The notes beneath the pieces are model-generated. The model was given only the letters and a program-made list of their open reading frames with translations. It did not search any database and had not been told where the DNA came from. Made by a program: the position numbers and the translations under genes. From positions 5,852 to 69,851 of the forward strand of contig DBXV01000023.1 of assembly GCA_002309695.1 (NCBI GenBank): a stretch of DNA of 64,000 bases. Direction: 5' to 3'. Below are positions 1 through 8,782 of this stretch, in pieces. Source of the stretch: Myxococcales bacterium UBA1203. GTDB lineage: Bacteria > Myxococcota > Myxococcia > Myxococcales > UBA5297. How positions within the stretch are numbered: position 1 is the first letter of the stretch; every line of letters begins with the position of its first letter.

Positions 1-1
1 C

Positions 2-1459
2 TACGACGGCCGCCACATGAGCCGCGAATTTGCCGCCGAGACCGCCGCCGTCCTCATGGGCGCGGGCATCAAGGCCCACCTCTTCGAGCACCTCTGCCCC
101 ACGCCGATGGTCGCCTTTTCGACGCTCCACCTGCACGCCGCCGCCGGCGTCATGGTCACGGCCAGCCACAACCCGCCCGAGTACAATGGCTACAAGGTCT
201 ATTGGGAGAACGGCGCTCAGATCATCCCGCCGCACGATAAGGGCATCAGCGCCGAAATCGACAAGGTGGCCGACCTGCGCACCGTGCCCACGCTGACGCT
301 CGAAGAGGGCAAGGCGAAGGGCCTTCTGAACCTCCTGGGCGACGCGATTGAGGGCGAATACCTCAAGGCCATCGACGGCCTGCGCATTCACCGCGACGGC
401 AAAAAGGACGTGAAAATCGTTTACACCGCCATGCACGGCGTGGGCGGCAAGCTGGCGCGCAAAGCACTCTCCAGTGCGGGCTTTGAAAACGTGGTGAACG
501 TGGCCGAGCAGTTTGAGCCCGACGGCGACTTCCCAACAGTCCGCTTCCCCAACCCCGAGGAAAAGGGCGCCCTCGACCTCTCGTACAAGTGGGCGAAACA
601 GGAGAACGCCGACTTCGTCATCGCCAACGACCCGGACGCCGACCGCCTCTCCATCGCCGTTCCCGACGGCCAGGGCAGCTGGATTCAGCTCACCGGAGAC
701 CAGGTGGGCGCGCTCCTCGGCTACTACATCCTCTCGGAGGGCAAGGACGACGGGAAGCGCATGGCCGTCACCACCATCGTCAGCAGTCAGCTGCTCTCCA
801 AAATCGCCGCAGGCTTCAACGCCCGCTACGAGGAGACGCTCACGGGCTTCAAATGGATCGCAAACACCGGGATGAAGATTGAGAAGGCCGAGGGCGTCCA
901 CAACGTCATGGGCTACGAGGAGGCCCTGGGCTACACCATCGGCCAGGTCTGCCGCGACAAGGACGGCATCAGCGCAGCCCTCATCTTCAGCGAGCTGGCG
1001 CAGACCTGTAAGAACCGGGGCAAGACGATTCTCGACTACCTCGAGGAGATTTACCGGCGCTTCGGGCTCTTTGTGAGCCGCCAGAAGAGCATCGTCCTCC
1101 CGGGTCAGAGCGGCGCGGCACAGATCAAGGCCATGATGACAAGTCTGCGCGGCAATCCGCCCAGCGCCATCGGCGACCGCAAGGTCATCGCCCGCAAGGA
1201 CATCGAGCTGAGCACCTATACAGATCTCGCCACGGGCAAGACCACGGCGCTCACGCTGCCCAAGAGCAACGTCCTGGTGTTCTACTTTGACGATGCCCGC
1301 GTCACCTGCCGTCCCAGCGGCACTGAGCCGAAGATCAAATTCTACTTCGAGCTCAAGATGAACATGGCCGCAGGCGAGACCTACGCGGACGCCAAGAAGA
1401 AGGGCGACGCGGCCATGGATGCTCTGGTGAAGGAATTCATGGCGGCAATCGGGCAGTAA
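2..1459 (+). CDS. Phosphoglucomutase/phosphomannomutase family protein, 5' end cut by window
   Basis: Alpha-D-phosphohexomutase that moves phosphate between C1 and C6 (or C5) of a sugar through an enzyme-bound phosphoserine. The open frame runs to the left edge: codons before the ATG at 17 read YDGRHMSREFA, the conserved family entry segment, so the true start lies outside the window. Visible motifs are the catalytic loop TASHNPPEYNGYK (near base 160), the metal loop NDPDADRLS (near base 630) and the sugar-phosphate loop RPSGTEPKIKFY near the C terminus. The sequence (GFKWIANTGMKIE, YTAMHGVGG) is closer to the PGM2/PgcA type than to AlgC/GlmM. Substrate specificity (glucose, mannose or pentose phosphate) cannot be fixed from sequence alone. 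A strong terminator follows 40 bp after the stop. Confidence 0.93.
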   Translation, partial: YDGRHMSREFAAETAAVLMGAGIKAHLFEHLCPTPMVAFSTLHLHAAAGVMVTASHNPPEYNGYKVYWENGAQIIPPHDKGISAEIDKVADLRTVPTLTLEEGKAKGLLNLLGDAIEGEYLKAIDGLRIHRDGKKDVKIVYTAMHGVGGKLARKALSSAGFENVVNVAEQFEPDGDFPTVRFPNPEEKGALDLSYKWAKQENADFVIANDPDADRLSIAVPDGQGSWIQLTGDQVGALLGYYILSEGKDDGKRMAVTTIVSSQLLSKIAAGFNARYEETLTGFKWIANTGMKIEKAEGVHNVMGYEEALGYTIGQVCRDKDGISAALIFSELAQTCKNRGKTILDYLEEIYRRFGLFVSRQKSIVLPGQSGAAQIKAMMTSLRGNPPSAIGDRKVIARKDIELSTYTDLATGKTTALTLPKSNVLVFYFDDARVTCRPSGTEPKIKFYFELKMNMAAGETYADAKKKGDAAMDALVKEFMAAIGQ

Positions 1460-1498
1460 GCGGCGCCGCATCCGCAGCCAGCTTCAAAAAAATGCAGG

Positions 1499-1540
1499 CC
1501 CCCGCAGTTTTGCCCCAAAGCTGCGGGGGTTTGTGTTTTG
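1499..1540 (+). terminator. Rho-independent terminator of the phosphohexomutase gene
   Basis: Inverted repeat CCCCCGCAG (1499-1507) / CTGCGGGGG (1521-1529) followed by TTTGTGTTTT. Confidence 0.85.
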
Positions 1541-1603
1541 GGGCGCCGCCTTTCTGACGGTCTCCGCACTTCAAGATGCGGCCCCTGTTTCGATTCGACC
1601 CTG

Positions 1604-2695
1604 ATGATGCTCCACCCTGCCGCCGCTTTTCTTTCCGCCCTGCTCTCTCTCCAGACTCCCGCCGCGCCTGTGACTGCGCCGCCCTCCGAGGCGGACAGCA
1701 GTGAAGCCGCACCGCAGCAGGACGCGCAGCCAACGGGCAGCGGCACAGCTTCCGAAGAAGCGGCGGACGAGGCGGCGGATGAGATTCACGGCAGCGAAGA
1801 ACTCTCCGCCGATGCGCCCACGCCCTTCACGTCGCTGACCGACGCCGAAGCCCTGTGCCGGGACATGACGCCGGTGGAGAAGATAACATTCACCGTCGAG
1901 CTGCCGCCGGACCCTCCCCCGGCAAAGCCGCCGAAGACGAAGGCCGCGCGGAAGCGCCTTGAGGAGCGGCGAAAGAGGGAGCGGCTCAAAGCTGAAAAGA
2001 AGGAGCTGGCCCGGCTGAAGGCCGAATTTGTCTCCCGTCAGAACGAGCGCCGCCGTGAGGTTTTTGAGACGGCGCTTTCCTGGGAAAACTTCTCGGACCT
2101 GCTGACGGTGACCGAAGAAGAGCTGCCCCGGGAAAAGGAGAATCAGGCGGACAGGAAGGCGGACGATGCAGCCGCTCTTCCTCAGGCTGCGGACGGCACA
2201 GCGACCTCCCCCGCTGAGGAGACCAGGTGCGCGGAAAACGTTCTGCCGGACGATTCGGTCCAGTGCGTGCCGCCGCAGCCCGCGCCTCCTCCGAAGCCAT
2301 GCCCTCCCGCCGCGCCGCCTGAGCCCAAAATCACCTCGCTTCGGCTGGAGCTGCGCCGCGCCTTCGTTCTCTCCGATGGCAGAGTGAAGCTGTTTGACCT
2401 GAGCACGGGCGGATTCTCGCTCGTGCCGACCGAGGCGGGACTGACCGGCGGGCGCCTCCGCAGGGCTTTGAAGTCAGGGGCAGTGCAGCTCACCCTGCGC
2501 TGGCGGCCTGCCGCGGCAGAGGCCGTTCCCTGCACGCTGAGCCATCTGGGGAACGCGGCCGTCTCCGCCGATTTTGACGAGGTGCTGCTCACCGCAGACG
2601 GCGCCGTCCTCGCGCAAATCAGCGATGAGCATGCAGAGCCGCCCCCGCAGCAGCCCGAAAATCAGGAATCAGACGCCGGCGCCGCTGCTCCGTAA
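1604..2695 (+). CDS. Secreted hypothetical protein with basic and proline-rich segments
   Basis: About 363 residues, not recognised. The ATG at 1604 (or 1607) is preferred to an upstream TTG at 1538, because the TTG lies in the previous gene's terminator and the ATG gives a signal-peptide-like N terminus (MMLHPAAAFLSALLSLQ...APVTA). The chain then has an acidic/Ala-rich linker, a proline patch, a strongly basic helical stretch (KAARKRLEERRKRERLKAEKKELARLKAEF region, near 1940-2040), a second Pro-rich linker and a C-terminal roughly 100-residue segment with alternating hydrophobic strands. The codon use is typical of the neighbourhood. It ends only 7 bp from the converging aminotransferase gene, with no hairpin between them. 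No function is proposed; periplasmic location is inferred. Confidence 0.6.
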   Translation: MMLHPAAAFLSALLSLQTPAAPVTAPPSEADSSEAAPQQDAQPTGSGTASEEAADEAADEIHGSEELSADAPTPFTSLTDAEALCRDMTPVEKITFTVELPPDPPPAKPPKTKAARKRLEERRKRERLKAEKKELARLKAEFVSRQNERRREVFETALSWENFSDLLTVTEEELPREKENQADRKADDAAALPQAADGTATSPAEETRCAENVLPDDSVQCVPPQPAPPPKPCPPAAPPEPKITSLRLELRRAFVLSDGRVKLFDLSTGGFSLVPTEAGLTGGRLRRALKSGAVQLTLRWRPAAAEAVPCTLSHLGNAAVSADFDEVLLTADGAVLAQISDEHAEPPPQQPENQESDAGAAAP

Positions 2696-2702
2696 ACAGA
2701 CG

Positions 2703-3881
2703 CTATCTGAGGCGCCGGACAAAGCGGGCGATGCGCTCCAGCGCCTTGGCAATCTGATTCGTGGAACTCGTGTAGGCCATGCGCACGTAGCCCTCGCCGC
2801 ACTCGCCGAAAGCCGTCCCGGGAATCGCCGCCACCTGCTCTTCGTAGAGAAGCCTCTCGGCAAACTGCTCGCTGTTGAGTCCCGTCGAGCGGATGTCGGG
2901 GAAGCAATAGAAGGCGCCCTTTGGCTCGAACGTCTTGAGTCCCACCTCATTGAGGCCGCTGACCAGAAGCTGGCGCCGCTCGTCGTAGGCCTGCCGCATC
3001 TCCTCCACGGCCTCGTCGCCATTCTCCAGCGCCTCGATGGCCGCGATCTGCCCGACGGTGGGCGCCGACATGATGATGTACTGGTGCGTCTTGCGAATCG
3101 CGGCAAGGAGCGTCGGGTTGGCGGCGATGAAGCCGACCCGCCAGCCGGTCATGGCGTAGTTCTTCGAGAACCCGGCGATGAGAATCGTCCGCTCCTTCAT
3201 GCCCGGCAGCGAGGCAAAGCAGGTCTGCTTGAAGCCCGCGTAGATGAGCCGGTCGTAGAGCTCGTCGGAAACCACGAGGAGGTCGTGCTTCTCGGCCACG
3301 CGGGCGATGTCCATCAGGCGCTCTCTGGGGAGCACCGCGCCCGTCGGATTGTTGGGGTAGCCGATGAAAATCATCCGCGTCTTCGGCGTGATTTTGGCCT
3401 CGATGTCCTCTGCCGTGACCTCGAAGTTGTTCTCCGCGTAGGTCTCGACGACCACTGGAACGCCGCCCGCGAAAACGACCGAGGGCTTGTAGGCCACGTA
3501 GGAAGGCTCAACGACGATGACCTCGTCCCCGGGATTCAGCAGCGAAATCATCGTCAGCTGAAGCGCCTCGCTGCCGCCCACTGTGATGAGAATCTCGTCC
3601 TCGGGGTCGAAGTGGACGTCGTAGAGCGCGTTGTATTTGCGGGAGAGCGCCTGCCTGAGCTCCAGAATGCCGGAGTTGGACGTGTAGTGCGTCTCGCCGC
3701 GGGCCAGCGCCTGAATGCCGACCTCCAGAATGTGCCGGGGCGTCGTGAAGTCAGGCTCGCCGATGCCCAGCGAAATAACGTCCTTCATGGTGGCCGAGAT
3801 GTCGAAGTAGCGGCGGATGCCCGAGGGCGGAATGGACTGAATGCGTTCGGCGATTCTGGTGCAGCTGGGTGTGAGCGGCAT
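2703..3881 (-). CDS. Class I/II PLP-dependent aminotransferase
   Basis: Fold-type I aminotransferase of the AspC/AlaA-like group, 392 residues. It transfers an amino group from an amino acid to a 2-oxo acid using pyridoxal phosphate. The Schiff-base lysine lies in AGFSKNYAMTGWR; NNPTGAVLP, SDELYDRLIYAG and the start ISLGIGEPDF are typical family motifs. The start at 3881 is chosen because CAGGAG sits 9 bases upstream and homologues begin near here; the frame is open further upstream but that part looks non-coding. The neighbouring kdd gene on the same strand ends upstream behind its own terminator, so the two are probably separate transcripts. Substrate (aspartate, alanine, aromatic) cannot be assigned. 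Confidence 0.92.
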   Translation of the reverse strand: MPLTPSCTRIAERIQSIPPSGIRRYFDISATMKDVISLGIGEPDFTTPRHILEVGIQALARGETHYTSNSGILELRQALSRKYNALYDVHFDPEDEILITVGGSEALQLTMISLLNPGDEVIVVEPSYVAYKPSVVFAGGVPVVVETYAENNFEVTAEDIEAKITPKTRMIFIGYPNNPTGAVLPRERLMDIARVAEKHDLLVVSDELYDRLIYAGFKQTCFASLPGMKERTILIAGFSKNYAMTGWRVGFIAANPTLLAAIRKTHQYIIMSAPTVGQIAAIEALENGDEAVEEMRQAYDERRQLLVSGLNEVGLKTFEPKGAFYCFPDIRSTGLNSEQFAERLLYEEQVAAIPGTAFGECGEGYVRMAYTSSTNQIAKALERIARFVRRLR

Positions 3882-3954
3882 GCGGCGTAACTCCTGTTGA
3901 AGCAGCAAAACTTCCGGGAAGGAGCGCGGCCCTGCTGTCGGGCGCGGCCCCCTG

Positions 3955-3995
3955 AAAAAAAAGCGGCGCCCTTCCACGAGGGGAAGGAGGCCGCG
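3955..3995 (-). terminator. Rho-independent terminator of kdd
   Basis: On the minus strand a 13-bp stem with one mismatch and one G-T pair (GCGGCCTCCTTCC / GGAAGGGCGCCGC) is followed by eight T. It separates kdd from the downstream aminotransferase. Confidence 0.8.
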
Positions 3996-4038
3996 AAATC
4001 ACATCAGGCGCAGTCCTCTGAGCCTGTCCGGCGGGAGC

Positions 4039-5103
4039 TCAGGCGTAGAGCTCGGTGAAAATCTCCCGCAGCGCCGGATTTTCACGGAGGACGTTCAGCG
4101 TGTGGACGGCGTGATGGCGCGTGTAGCCATTGCCGATGAACATATCGACGTCCTTGCCCACGCCCTCGGCCCCCAGCGCCGCCTTGGTGAAGCTCACCGC
4201 CATCGAGAAGAAATAAATCATGCCCCTGTCGCGGCAGCTGAGGATGGCGGCCATCTCGGTGTTGGGCACGTTGGCGCAGTTAATCACCACGTCGCAGAGA
4301 CGCCCGCCGGTGAGGGTCTCGACCTGCCGCAGAATCTCCACGGGCTTCGTTGCATCGGCAGCAAAGACATGGTCCGCGGCGCCCAGGCGTCTGGCATTGG
4401 CCGTGTCCGCCTCAGAATAGGTGTTGGCAATCACGCAGCCCTCGACGCCCGCGCGCTTCTTCGCTTCGTGCGAGCAGAGCATCCCCGACTTGCCGCCGCC
4501 GCCGATGATGAGGACCGTGTCGCCGGGCTTGACGAACCGCGCCACCTGAGGCGCCGCGCCCGCCACGTCGAGAACAGACAGCGCGAGCTTGGGAGGAATG
4601 TCATCCGGCAGCTTTGCCCACAGGCCGCTCTCAAAAAGAATCGCCTGCCCGTCGATATCGACCTGGTCGATCTCGGAGCGAATCTCACGGATGGCGTCGA
4701 TGCGGAGCGGCGTCAGCGAAAGGGAGACGAGCGAGGCGATGCGGTCGCCCTCCTTCAGGTCGATTTTCCCTTTGAGCGCGCCGCCAATCGTGCGGACGCG
4801 GCCGATGAACATGCCGCCCGAACCCGTGACGGGGTTCTGATGCTTGCCGCGCTCATCGACGATGCCCTTCATAATTTCGGCAATCTTCGCCTTGTCGCCG
4901 CCCGCCTGCCGCTCGATCTGCGTGAAGCTCGCCGAGTCGATGTTCAGGGTCTCCACGTCGCAGAGAATCTCGTTGTCGCAGACGTCGCCCTCGCCCATGG
5001 CGTTGGAAATTTTCAGCGCTGTCTGTGGAAGGACGCCCTTGGGCTCGATGACGCGGTGCAGGCCGTAGATGTCTCCGTGTTTCATTCTGTCGCTGCCTTT
5101 CAT
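4039..5103 (-). CDS. kdd: L-erythro-3,5-diaminohexanoate dehydrogenase
   Basis: NAD(P)-dependent oxidative deamination of L-erythro-3,5-diaminohexanoate to 5-amino-3-oxohexanoate, a step of the 3-keto-5-aminohexanoate lysine-fermentation pathway. The protein follows the recalled Kdd family nearly end to end: YGLHRVIEPKGVLPQ at the N terminus, LNIDSASFTQIE, NPVTGSGGM, LVSLSLTPLRIDAI, the dinucleotide loop GGGGKSGMLC, NCANVPNTEM and SFTKAALGAEGVGKD. Length, 354 residues, is normal. The ATG at 5103 has GGAGG 7 bases upstream; an in-frame ATG at 5085 matches the N terminus of homologues and is the alternative. None of the other pathway genes (kamA, kamDE, kce, kal, atoDA) is in this window, which is odd because they usually cluster. 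Confidence 0.93.
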   Translation of the reverse strand: MKGSDRMKHGDIYGLHRVIEPKGVLPQTALKISNAMGEGDVCDNEILCDVETLNIDSASFTQIERQAGGDKAKIAEIMKGIVDERGKHQNPVTGSGGMFIGRVRTIGGALKGKIDLKEGDRIASLVSLSLTPLRIDAIREIRSEIDQVDIDGQAILFESGLWAKLPDDIPPKLALSVLDVAGAAPQVARFVKPGDTVLIIGGGGKSGMLCSHEAKKRAGVEGCVIANTYSEADTANARRLGAADHVFAADATKPVEILRQVETLTGGRLCDVVINCANVPNTEMAAILSCRDRGMIYFFSMAVSFTKAALGAEGVGKDVDMFIGNGYTRHHAVHTLNVLRENPALREIFTELYA

Positions 5104-5158
5104 CCCGCCGCCTCCGGCAGGGTCAGGAACACACTCCCCCCTCCAAAAAAAGCGCGCG

Positions 5159-5187
5159 CCCCTAGCACGGGTCCCCCGCAGGGGGAA
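5159..5187 (-). promoter_or_regulatory. Putative kdd promoter
   Basis: Minus strand TTCCCC, 17-bp spacer, TAGGGG followed by CGCGCGC, 56 bases upstream of the start codon. It shares the TAGGGGCGCGCGC block with the sites near 8732 and 27176. Confidence 0.45.
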
Positions 5188-5338
5188 CGGCTCAGTGCGA
5201 GGTCAGCAGCAGAAAAAAAACGACATTCAGGGGAGGATTTTGCGGCGGTTTTCTGGCAGGGGCGCCCGCTTTTCTCCCACCCGCTCTTCCACCAGGCGGT
5301 GCCGTCCCTGAAATCCGGCGGCGTCAAAGGAGTCGGCC

Positions 5339-5620
5339 GTGTCAACCAGCGCCAAAGGAACATTCACCATCGTCAACGCCCTCGGGCTCCATGCCCGGGC
5401 GGCGGCGCGCCTCGTCAAGCTCACCGGCACCTTTCAGTCGGACATCTATCTGGAGAAGGACGGCCAGGAGGTGGACGGCAAGAGCATCATGGGCATTCTG
5501 ATGCTGGCGGCGGCCAAGGGGAGCCAGGTGAGCGTGCGGACCGAGGGGGACGACGCCAAAGAGGCCATCGCTCAAATCGAGAAGCTGTTCGCCGAAGGCT
5601 TTGGCGAAGGTGTGGGCTGA
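5339..5620 (+). CDS. ptsH: Phosphocarrier protein HPr
   Basis: 93-residue HPr of the phosphoenolpyruvate phosphotransferase system. It accepts phosphate from Enzyme I on His18 in the motif GLHARAA and passes it on to EII proteins or regulators. Ser49 in GKSIMGILML corresponds to the regulatory serine phosphorylated by HprK in organisms that have that kinase. The start is GTG at 5339, supported by AAAGGAG 6 bases upstream and by alignment of the N terminus with the family. It precedes ptsI by 41 bases and is surely cotranscribed with it. No EII components lie nearby. Confidence 0.95.
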   Translation: MSTSAKGTFTIVNALGLHARAAARLVKLTGTFQSDIYLEKDGQEVDGKSIMGILMLAAAKGSQVSVRTEGDDAKEAIAQIEKLFAEGFGEGVG

Positions 5621-5661
5621 CCCATGACGTTTCTGAGGACTGAGGGGAGACAGTTTTTCCA

Positions 5662-7434
5662 ATGACGGAGCCACTCACGATCAAAGGCGTCGGTGCCAGT
5701 CCGGGGCTTGTTGTCGGCCGTGCCTTCGCCATCGACCGCGCTCGCGTGGACTGCTCCATGCGCCGGCTGCCGGACGATCCCGCCGCCGTTCCGCAGGAAA
5801 AGGACCGCCTGCTGAAAGCCTTCGCCGCTTCCCGTGAGCGCCTGCGGCGGATTCTCGACACTCTGGAGCCGTCCAGCGAGCAGGCCAGCATTCTGGAGAC
5901 GCACCTCCTGATGCTGAAGGACCCCATGTTCATGGGCGAGGCCCTCCAGCTCATCGAGAAGGAGCGCATCAATGCCGAGTGGGCGGTGAACCGGCTGGTG
6001 CAGCGCTTCAAGGGCGTCTTCTCGGGCATCAAGGACGAGTATCTGCGCGAGCGCTCCAGCGACATCGAATTCGTCGGCGAACACGTCCTGCGCAGCCTCG
6101 CGGGCCGCGGTGAGGACATGGAGCCCGGCGGCAGGGAAATTCCCCCCGGCAGCGTCATCGTCGCCCGCGATTTGAGTCCCGCGGATGCCACGACCCTTCT
6201 GCGCAGGAGCGAGGTCAAGGGCATCGTCACGGATCTGGGCGCCAAGACCTCTCACGTCGCCATCATTGCGCGGGCAATCGGCCTGCCGTGCATCGTCGGC
6301 GCACAGGGTGCCAGCGACACGGTGCGCACCGGCGATCTGGTGGTCCTGGACGGCGAGGCCGGCGACATCACCGTCAACCCGGCAAAGGAATTTCTTGAAA
6401 ATTTCCAGATTCGCCTCCGGCGCCTGCAGACGGCCGAGGCCGCAGCCCACGCTCTGAGGAAACTTCCCGCCGTTTCGCTCGACGGAAAGCGCGTCCGGCT
6501 GATGGGCAATCTGGACGACTCTTTTCAGCTGCCGCTGGTCACTTCCTCCGGCGCCGAGGGCGTCGGCCTCTTCCGCACCGAGATTCTCTTCCTCGACCGC
6601 AAGACGCTGCCCGACGAAGAGGAGCATTTTTCTATTTACAGCCGCGCGGTGAAGGCCCTGGGCGGCAAGCCCGTCACCTTCCGCACGCTGGATTTGGGCG
6701 CGGACAAGATGCCCGGGGGACTTTCAGGAACGCCTCTGGCCCGCATTGAGCCCAACCCGGCACTGGGGCTTCGCGGCGTGCGCTACTGCCTGCGCCACCG
6801 CGACATCTTCCTGAAGCAGCTCAAGGCGATTCTGCGCACCGCCGTTCTGGGGCCGGTGGAAATCCTCCTGCCCATGATCACCGAAATCTCCGAGATTCGT
6901 GAGACGCGCGCCTGCATCGAGGAAGCGGCGGATGCGCTCAGGCGCGAAGGCAAAGACTTTCGCAGCGACGTTCCTCTGGGGGCGATGATTGAGACGCCCG
7001 GCGCCGTCTGGAGCGCCGACCGGCTGGCCCGCGAATGCGACTTCTTCTCGGTGGGCACCAACGACCTCATTCAGTACGCCCTGGCGCTGGACCGGCAGAA
7101 CGCAGAGGTCGCCTATCTGTATTCACCCTTCCATCTCGCCGTTCTCCGAGGTCTGCGCTTCACCATCGACGCGGCCCATCAGGCGGGCATCCCCGTTTCC
7201 ATGTGCGGCGAAATGGCGGGCGACCCGCTCTGCACCTTCCTGCTTCTGGGGCTGGGTATGGACACGCTGTCGATGGTTTTCAGCCAGATTCCCAAGGTCA
7301 AACGCGTCCTGCGCGCGGCCAGCGCAGCAGAGGCCCGGGAATTTGCCGACCGCGTTCTGGAGACAGGCGATGTCCGCGAGTGCGAGCGCTTCGTGCGCGA
7401 GGAAATGCGGCGCCGCTTCGAGGGGCTCTTCTGA
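5662..7434 (+). CDS. ptsI: Phosphoenolpyruvate-protein phosphotransferase (PTS Enzyme I)
   Basis: Cytoplasmic first enzyme of the PTS: it autophosphorylates from phosphoenolpyruvate and phosphorylates HPr. All parts are present: N-terminal HPr-binding helical domain, phosphohistidine domain with GAKTSHVAIIAR (His198), linker, and the C-terminal PEP-utilising TIM barrel with GLFRTEILF, NPALGLRGVR, FSVGTNDLIQY and the active-site Cys515 in SMCGEMAGD. At 590 residues it is slightly longer than the E. coli enzyme (about 575) and lacks the N-terminal GAF domain of PtsP, so it is classical EI rather than the nitrogen-PTS form. ptsH lies directly upstream. Confidence 0.96.
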   Translation: MTEPLTIKGVGASPGLVVGRAFAIDRARVDCSMRRLPDDPAAVPQEKDRLLKAFAASRERLRRILDTLEPSSEQASILETHLLMLKDPMFMGEALQLIEKERINAEWAVNRLVQRFKGVFSGIKDEYLRERSSDIEFVGEHVLRSLAGRGEDMEPGGREIPPGSVIVARDLSPADATTLLRRSEVKGIVTDLGAKTSHVAIIARAIGLPCIVGAQGASDTVRTGDLVVLDGEAGDITVNPAKEFLENFQIRLRRLQTAEAAAHALRKLPAVSLDGKRVRLMGNLDDSFQLPLVTSSGAEGVGLFRTEILFLDRKTLPDEEEHFSIYSRAVKALGGKPVTFRTLDLGADKMPGGLSGTPLARIEPNPALGLRGVRYCLRHRDIFLKQLKAILRTAVLGPVEILLPMITEISEIRETRACIEEAADALRREGKDFRSDVPLGAMIETPGAVWSADRLARECDFFSVGTNDLIQYALALDRQNAEVAYLYSPFHLAVLRGLRFTIDAAHQAGIPVSMCGEMAGDPLCTFLLLGLGMDTLSMVFSQIPKVKRVLRAASAAEAREFADRVLETGDVRECERFVREEMRRRFEGLF

Positions 7435-7559
7435 AAAAGGATGCTTCCGGGGCCGAAGTCTGTCGTGCCCGGCTGTCCATCAGCCGCTTCGGTTCGCCAT
7501 GAAGCATCCCTCATGACCTCGCCTGACAAACTCCCCCGCACGATGGAGACATTCATCCC

Positions 7560-8600
7560 ATGCAAACGACCAGAATCGCCTTCTTTGACGCCAAGCCCTA
7601 CGACCTCCCCGCCTTCGAGGCTCAGGGGAAGGTCCGCGGCATCGAGTTCAAGTTCTTCGACACTCAGCTGAACCGGGACACCGTGGATCTGGCGAAAGGC
7701 AGCGACGGCGTCTGCGTCTTCGTGAACGACACTCTGGACGCCCCTGTCATCGACCGGCTGCATTCGTTCGGCATCCGCATCGCGGCACTCAGGTGCGCCG
7801 GCTACAACAACGTGGACCTGAGCCACGCCTTCGGGCGGCTTCACGTGGTGCGCGTTCCCGCCTACTCGCCCTATGCCGTTGCCGAACACGCCATGGCGCT
7901 CCTGCTCACGTCCATCCGGCGCGTCCACAAGGCCTACAACCGAACCCGCGAATTCAATTTCAGCCTCAGCGGCCTCACCGGATTCGACCTGCACGGCAAG
8001 ACGGTTGGCGTCGTGGGCACGGGCCGCATCGGGCGCGTCTTCATCGACATCTGCCGCGGCTTCGGAATGAAAATTCTCGCCTACGACAAATTTCCCGCTG
8101 ACCTTGAGGGCGTGACCTACGCCGAGCTTCCCCGCCTGTTTGCCGAGAGCGACATCATTTCGCTGCACTGCCCGCTGACGGAAGAGACGCATCACCTCAT
8201 CAACCGGGACACCATCGGCTCTCTCAAAAAGGGAGTGGTCATCATCAACACGTCCCGCGGCGCGCTCATCGACTCGGAGGCGCTGCTGGACGGCATCAAG
8301 TCGCGGAAAATCGGCGCCGCATGCCTCGACGTTTACGAGGAGGAATCGGACATCTTCTTCCACGATTTTTCAGGGCACATCGTCGAGGACGACACGCTGG
8401 CCCGCCTCATCTCCATGCCCAACGTCATCGTCACGTCGCATCAGGCGTTTCTGACGGAGGAAGCCCTGAAAAACATCGCCGAGACCACCGTTTCCAACAT
8501 CCTCGCCTTTCAGGAGAGGGGGATGTGCGAAAACGAACTCTGCTACCACTGCGGCAAACAGGACAGCTGCCGGAAGAAGCGCCAGGAACGCTGCTTCTAG
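7560..8600 (+). CDS. ldhA: D-lactate dehydrogenase (2-hydroxyacid dehydrogenase) with Cys-rich tail
   Basis: NAD-dependent D-isomer 2-hydroxyacid dehydrogenase of the fermentative LdhA type, reducing pyruvate to D-lactate. The Rossmann motif GVVGTGRIGRVF, catalytic Arg in LINTSRGALID-like IINTSRGALID, the Glu in DVYEEE and the His in TSHQAF are all in place; RCAGYNNVD and VPAYSPYAVAEHAM are LdhA hallmarks. Length is 346 residues. The last about 25 residues carry five cysteines (Cys323, 328, 331, 337, 345; CENELCYHC...C...C) and a basic stretch, an extension not found in the E. coli enzyme; a metal or redox role is only a guess. A terminator was not recognised. Confidence 0.9.
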   Translation: MQTTRIAFFDAKPYDLPAFEAQGKVRGIEFKFFDTQLNRDTVDLAKGSDGVCVFVNDTLDAPVIDRLHSFGIRIAALRCAGYNNVDLSHAFGRLHVVRVPAYSPYAVAEHAMALLLTSIRRVHKAYNRTREFNFSLSGLTGFDLHGKTVGVVGTGRIGRVFIDICRGFGMKILAYDKFPADLEGVTYAELPRLFAESDIISLHCPLTEETHHLINRDTIGSLKKGVVIINTSRGALIDSEALLDGIKSRKIGAACLDVYEEESDIFFHDFSGHIVEDDTLARLISMPNVIVTSHQAFLTEEALKNIAETTVSNILAFQERGMCENELCYHCGKQDSCRKKRQERCF

Positions 8601-8708
8601 ACGGAACGACTTTCACGCCTCTGCTTTTGTCCCGGAGCCGAAGCCGGATGTGATTTCCGCGGCATGCGCGAAACACAAAAAAGGCGGCCGACAGCTCTCA
8701 ACCCATTC

Positions 8709-8737
8709 TTGTTTTCAGACCTGCGCGGGACTAGGGG
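8709..8737 (+). promoter_or_regulatory. Putative promoter of the Cys-rich lipoprotein gene
   Basis: TTGTTT (8709-8714), 17-bp spacer, TAGGGG (8732-8737) followed by CGCGCGC; 45 bases upstream of the ATG. Confidence 0.5.
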
Positions 8738-8782
8738 CGCGCGCTTCTTGGATGAATGAGGCCGGCTGATTTTGGAGGGTAT

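Noticed and set aside
2574..3890. 438-codon plus-strand frame opposite the aminotransferase
   Set aside because: Shadow frame; the minus strand encodes a complete PLP enzyme.
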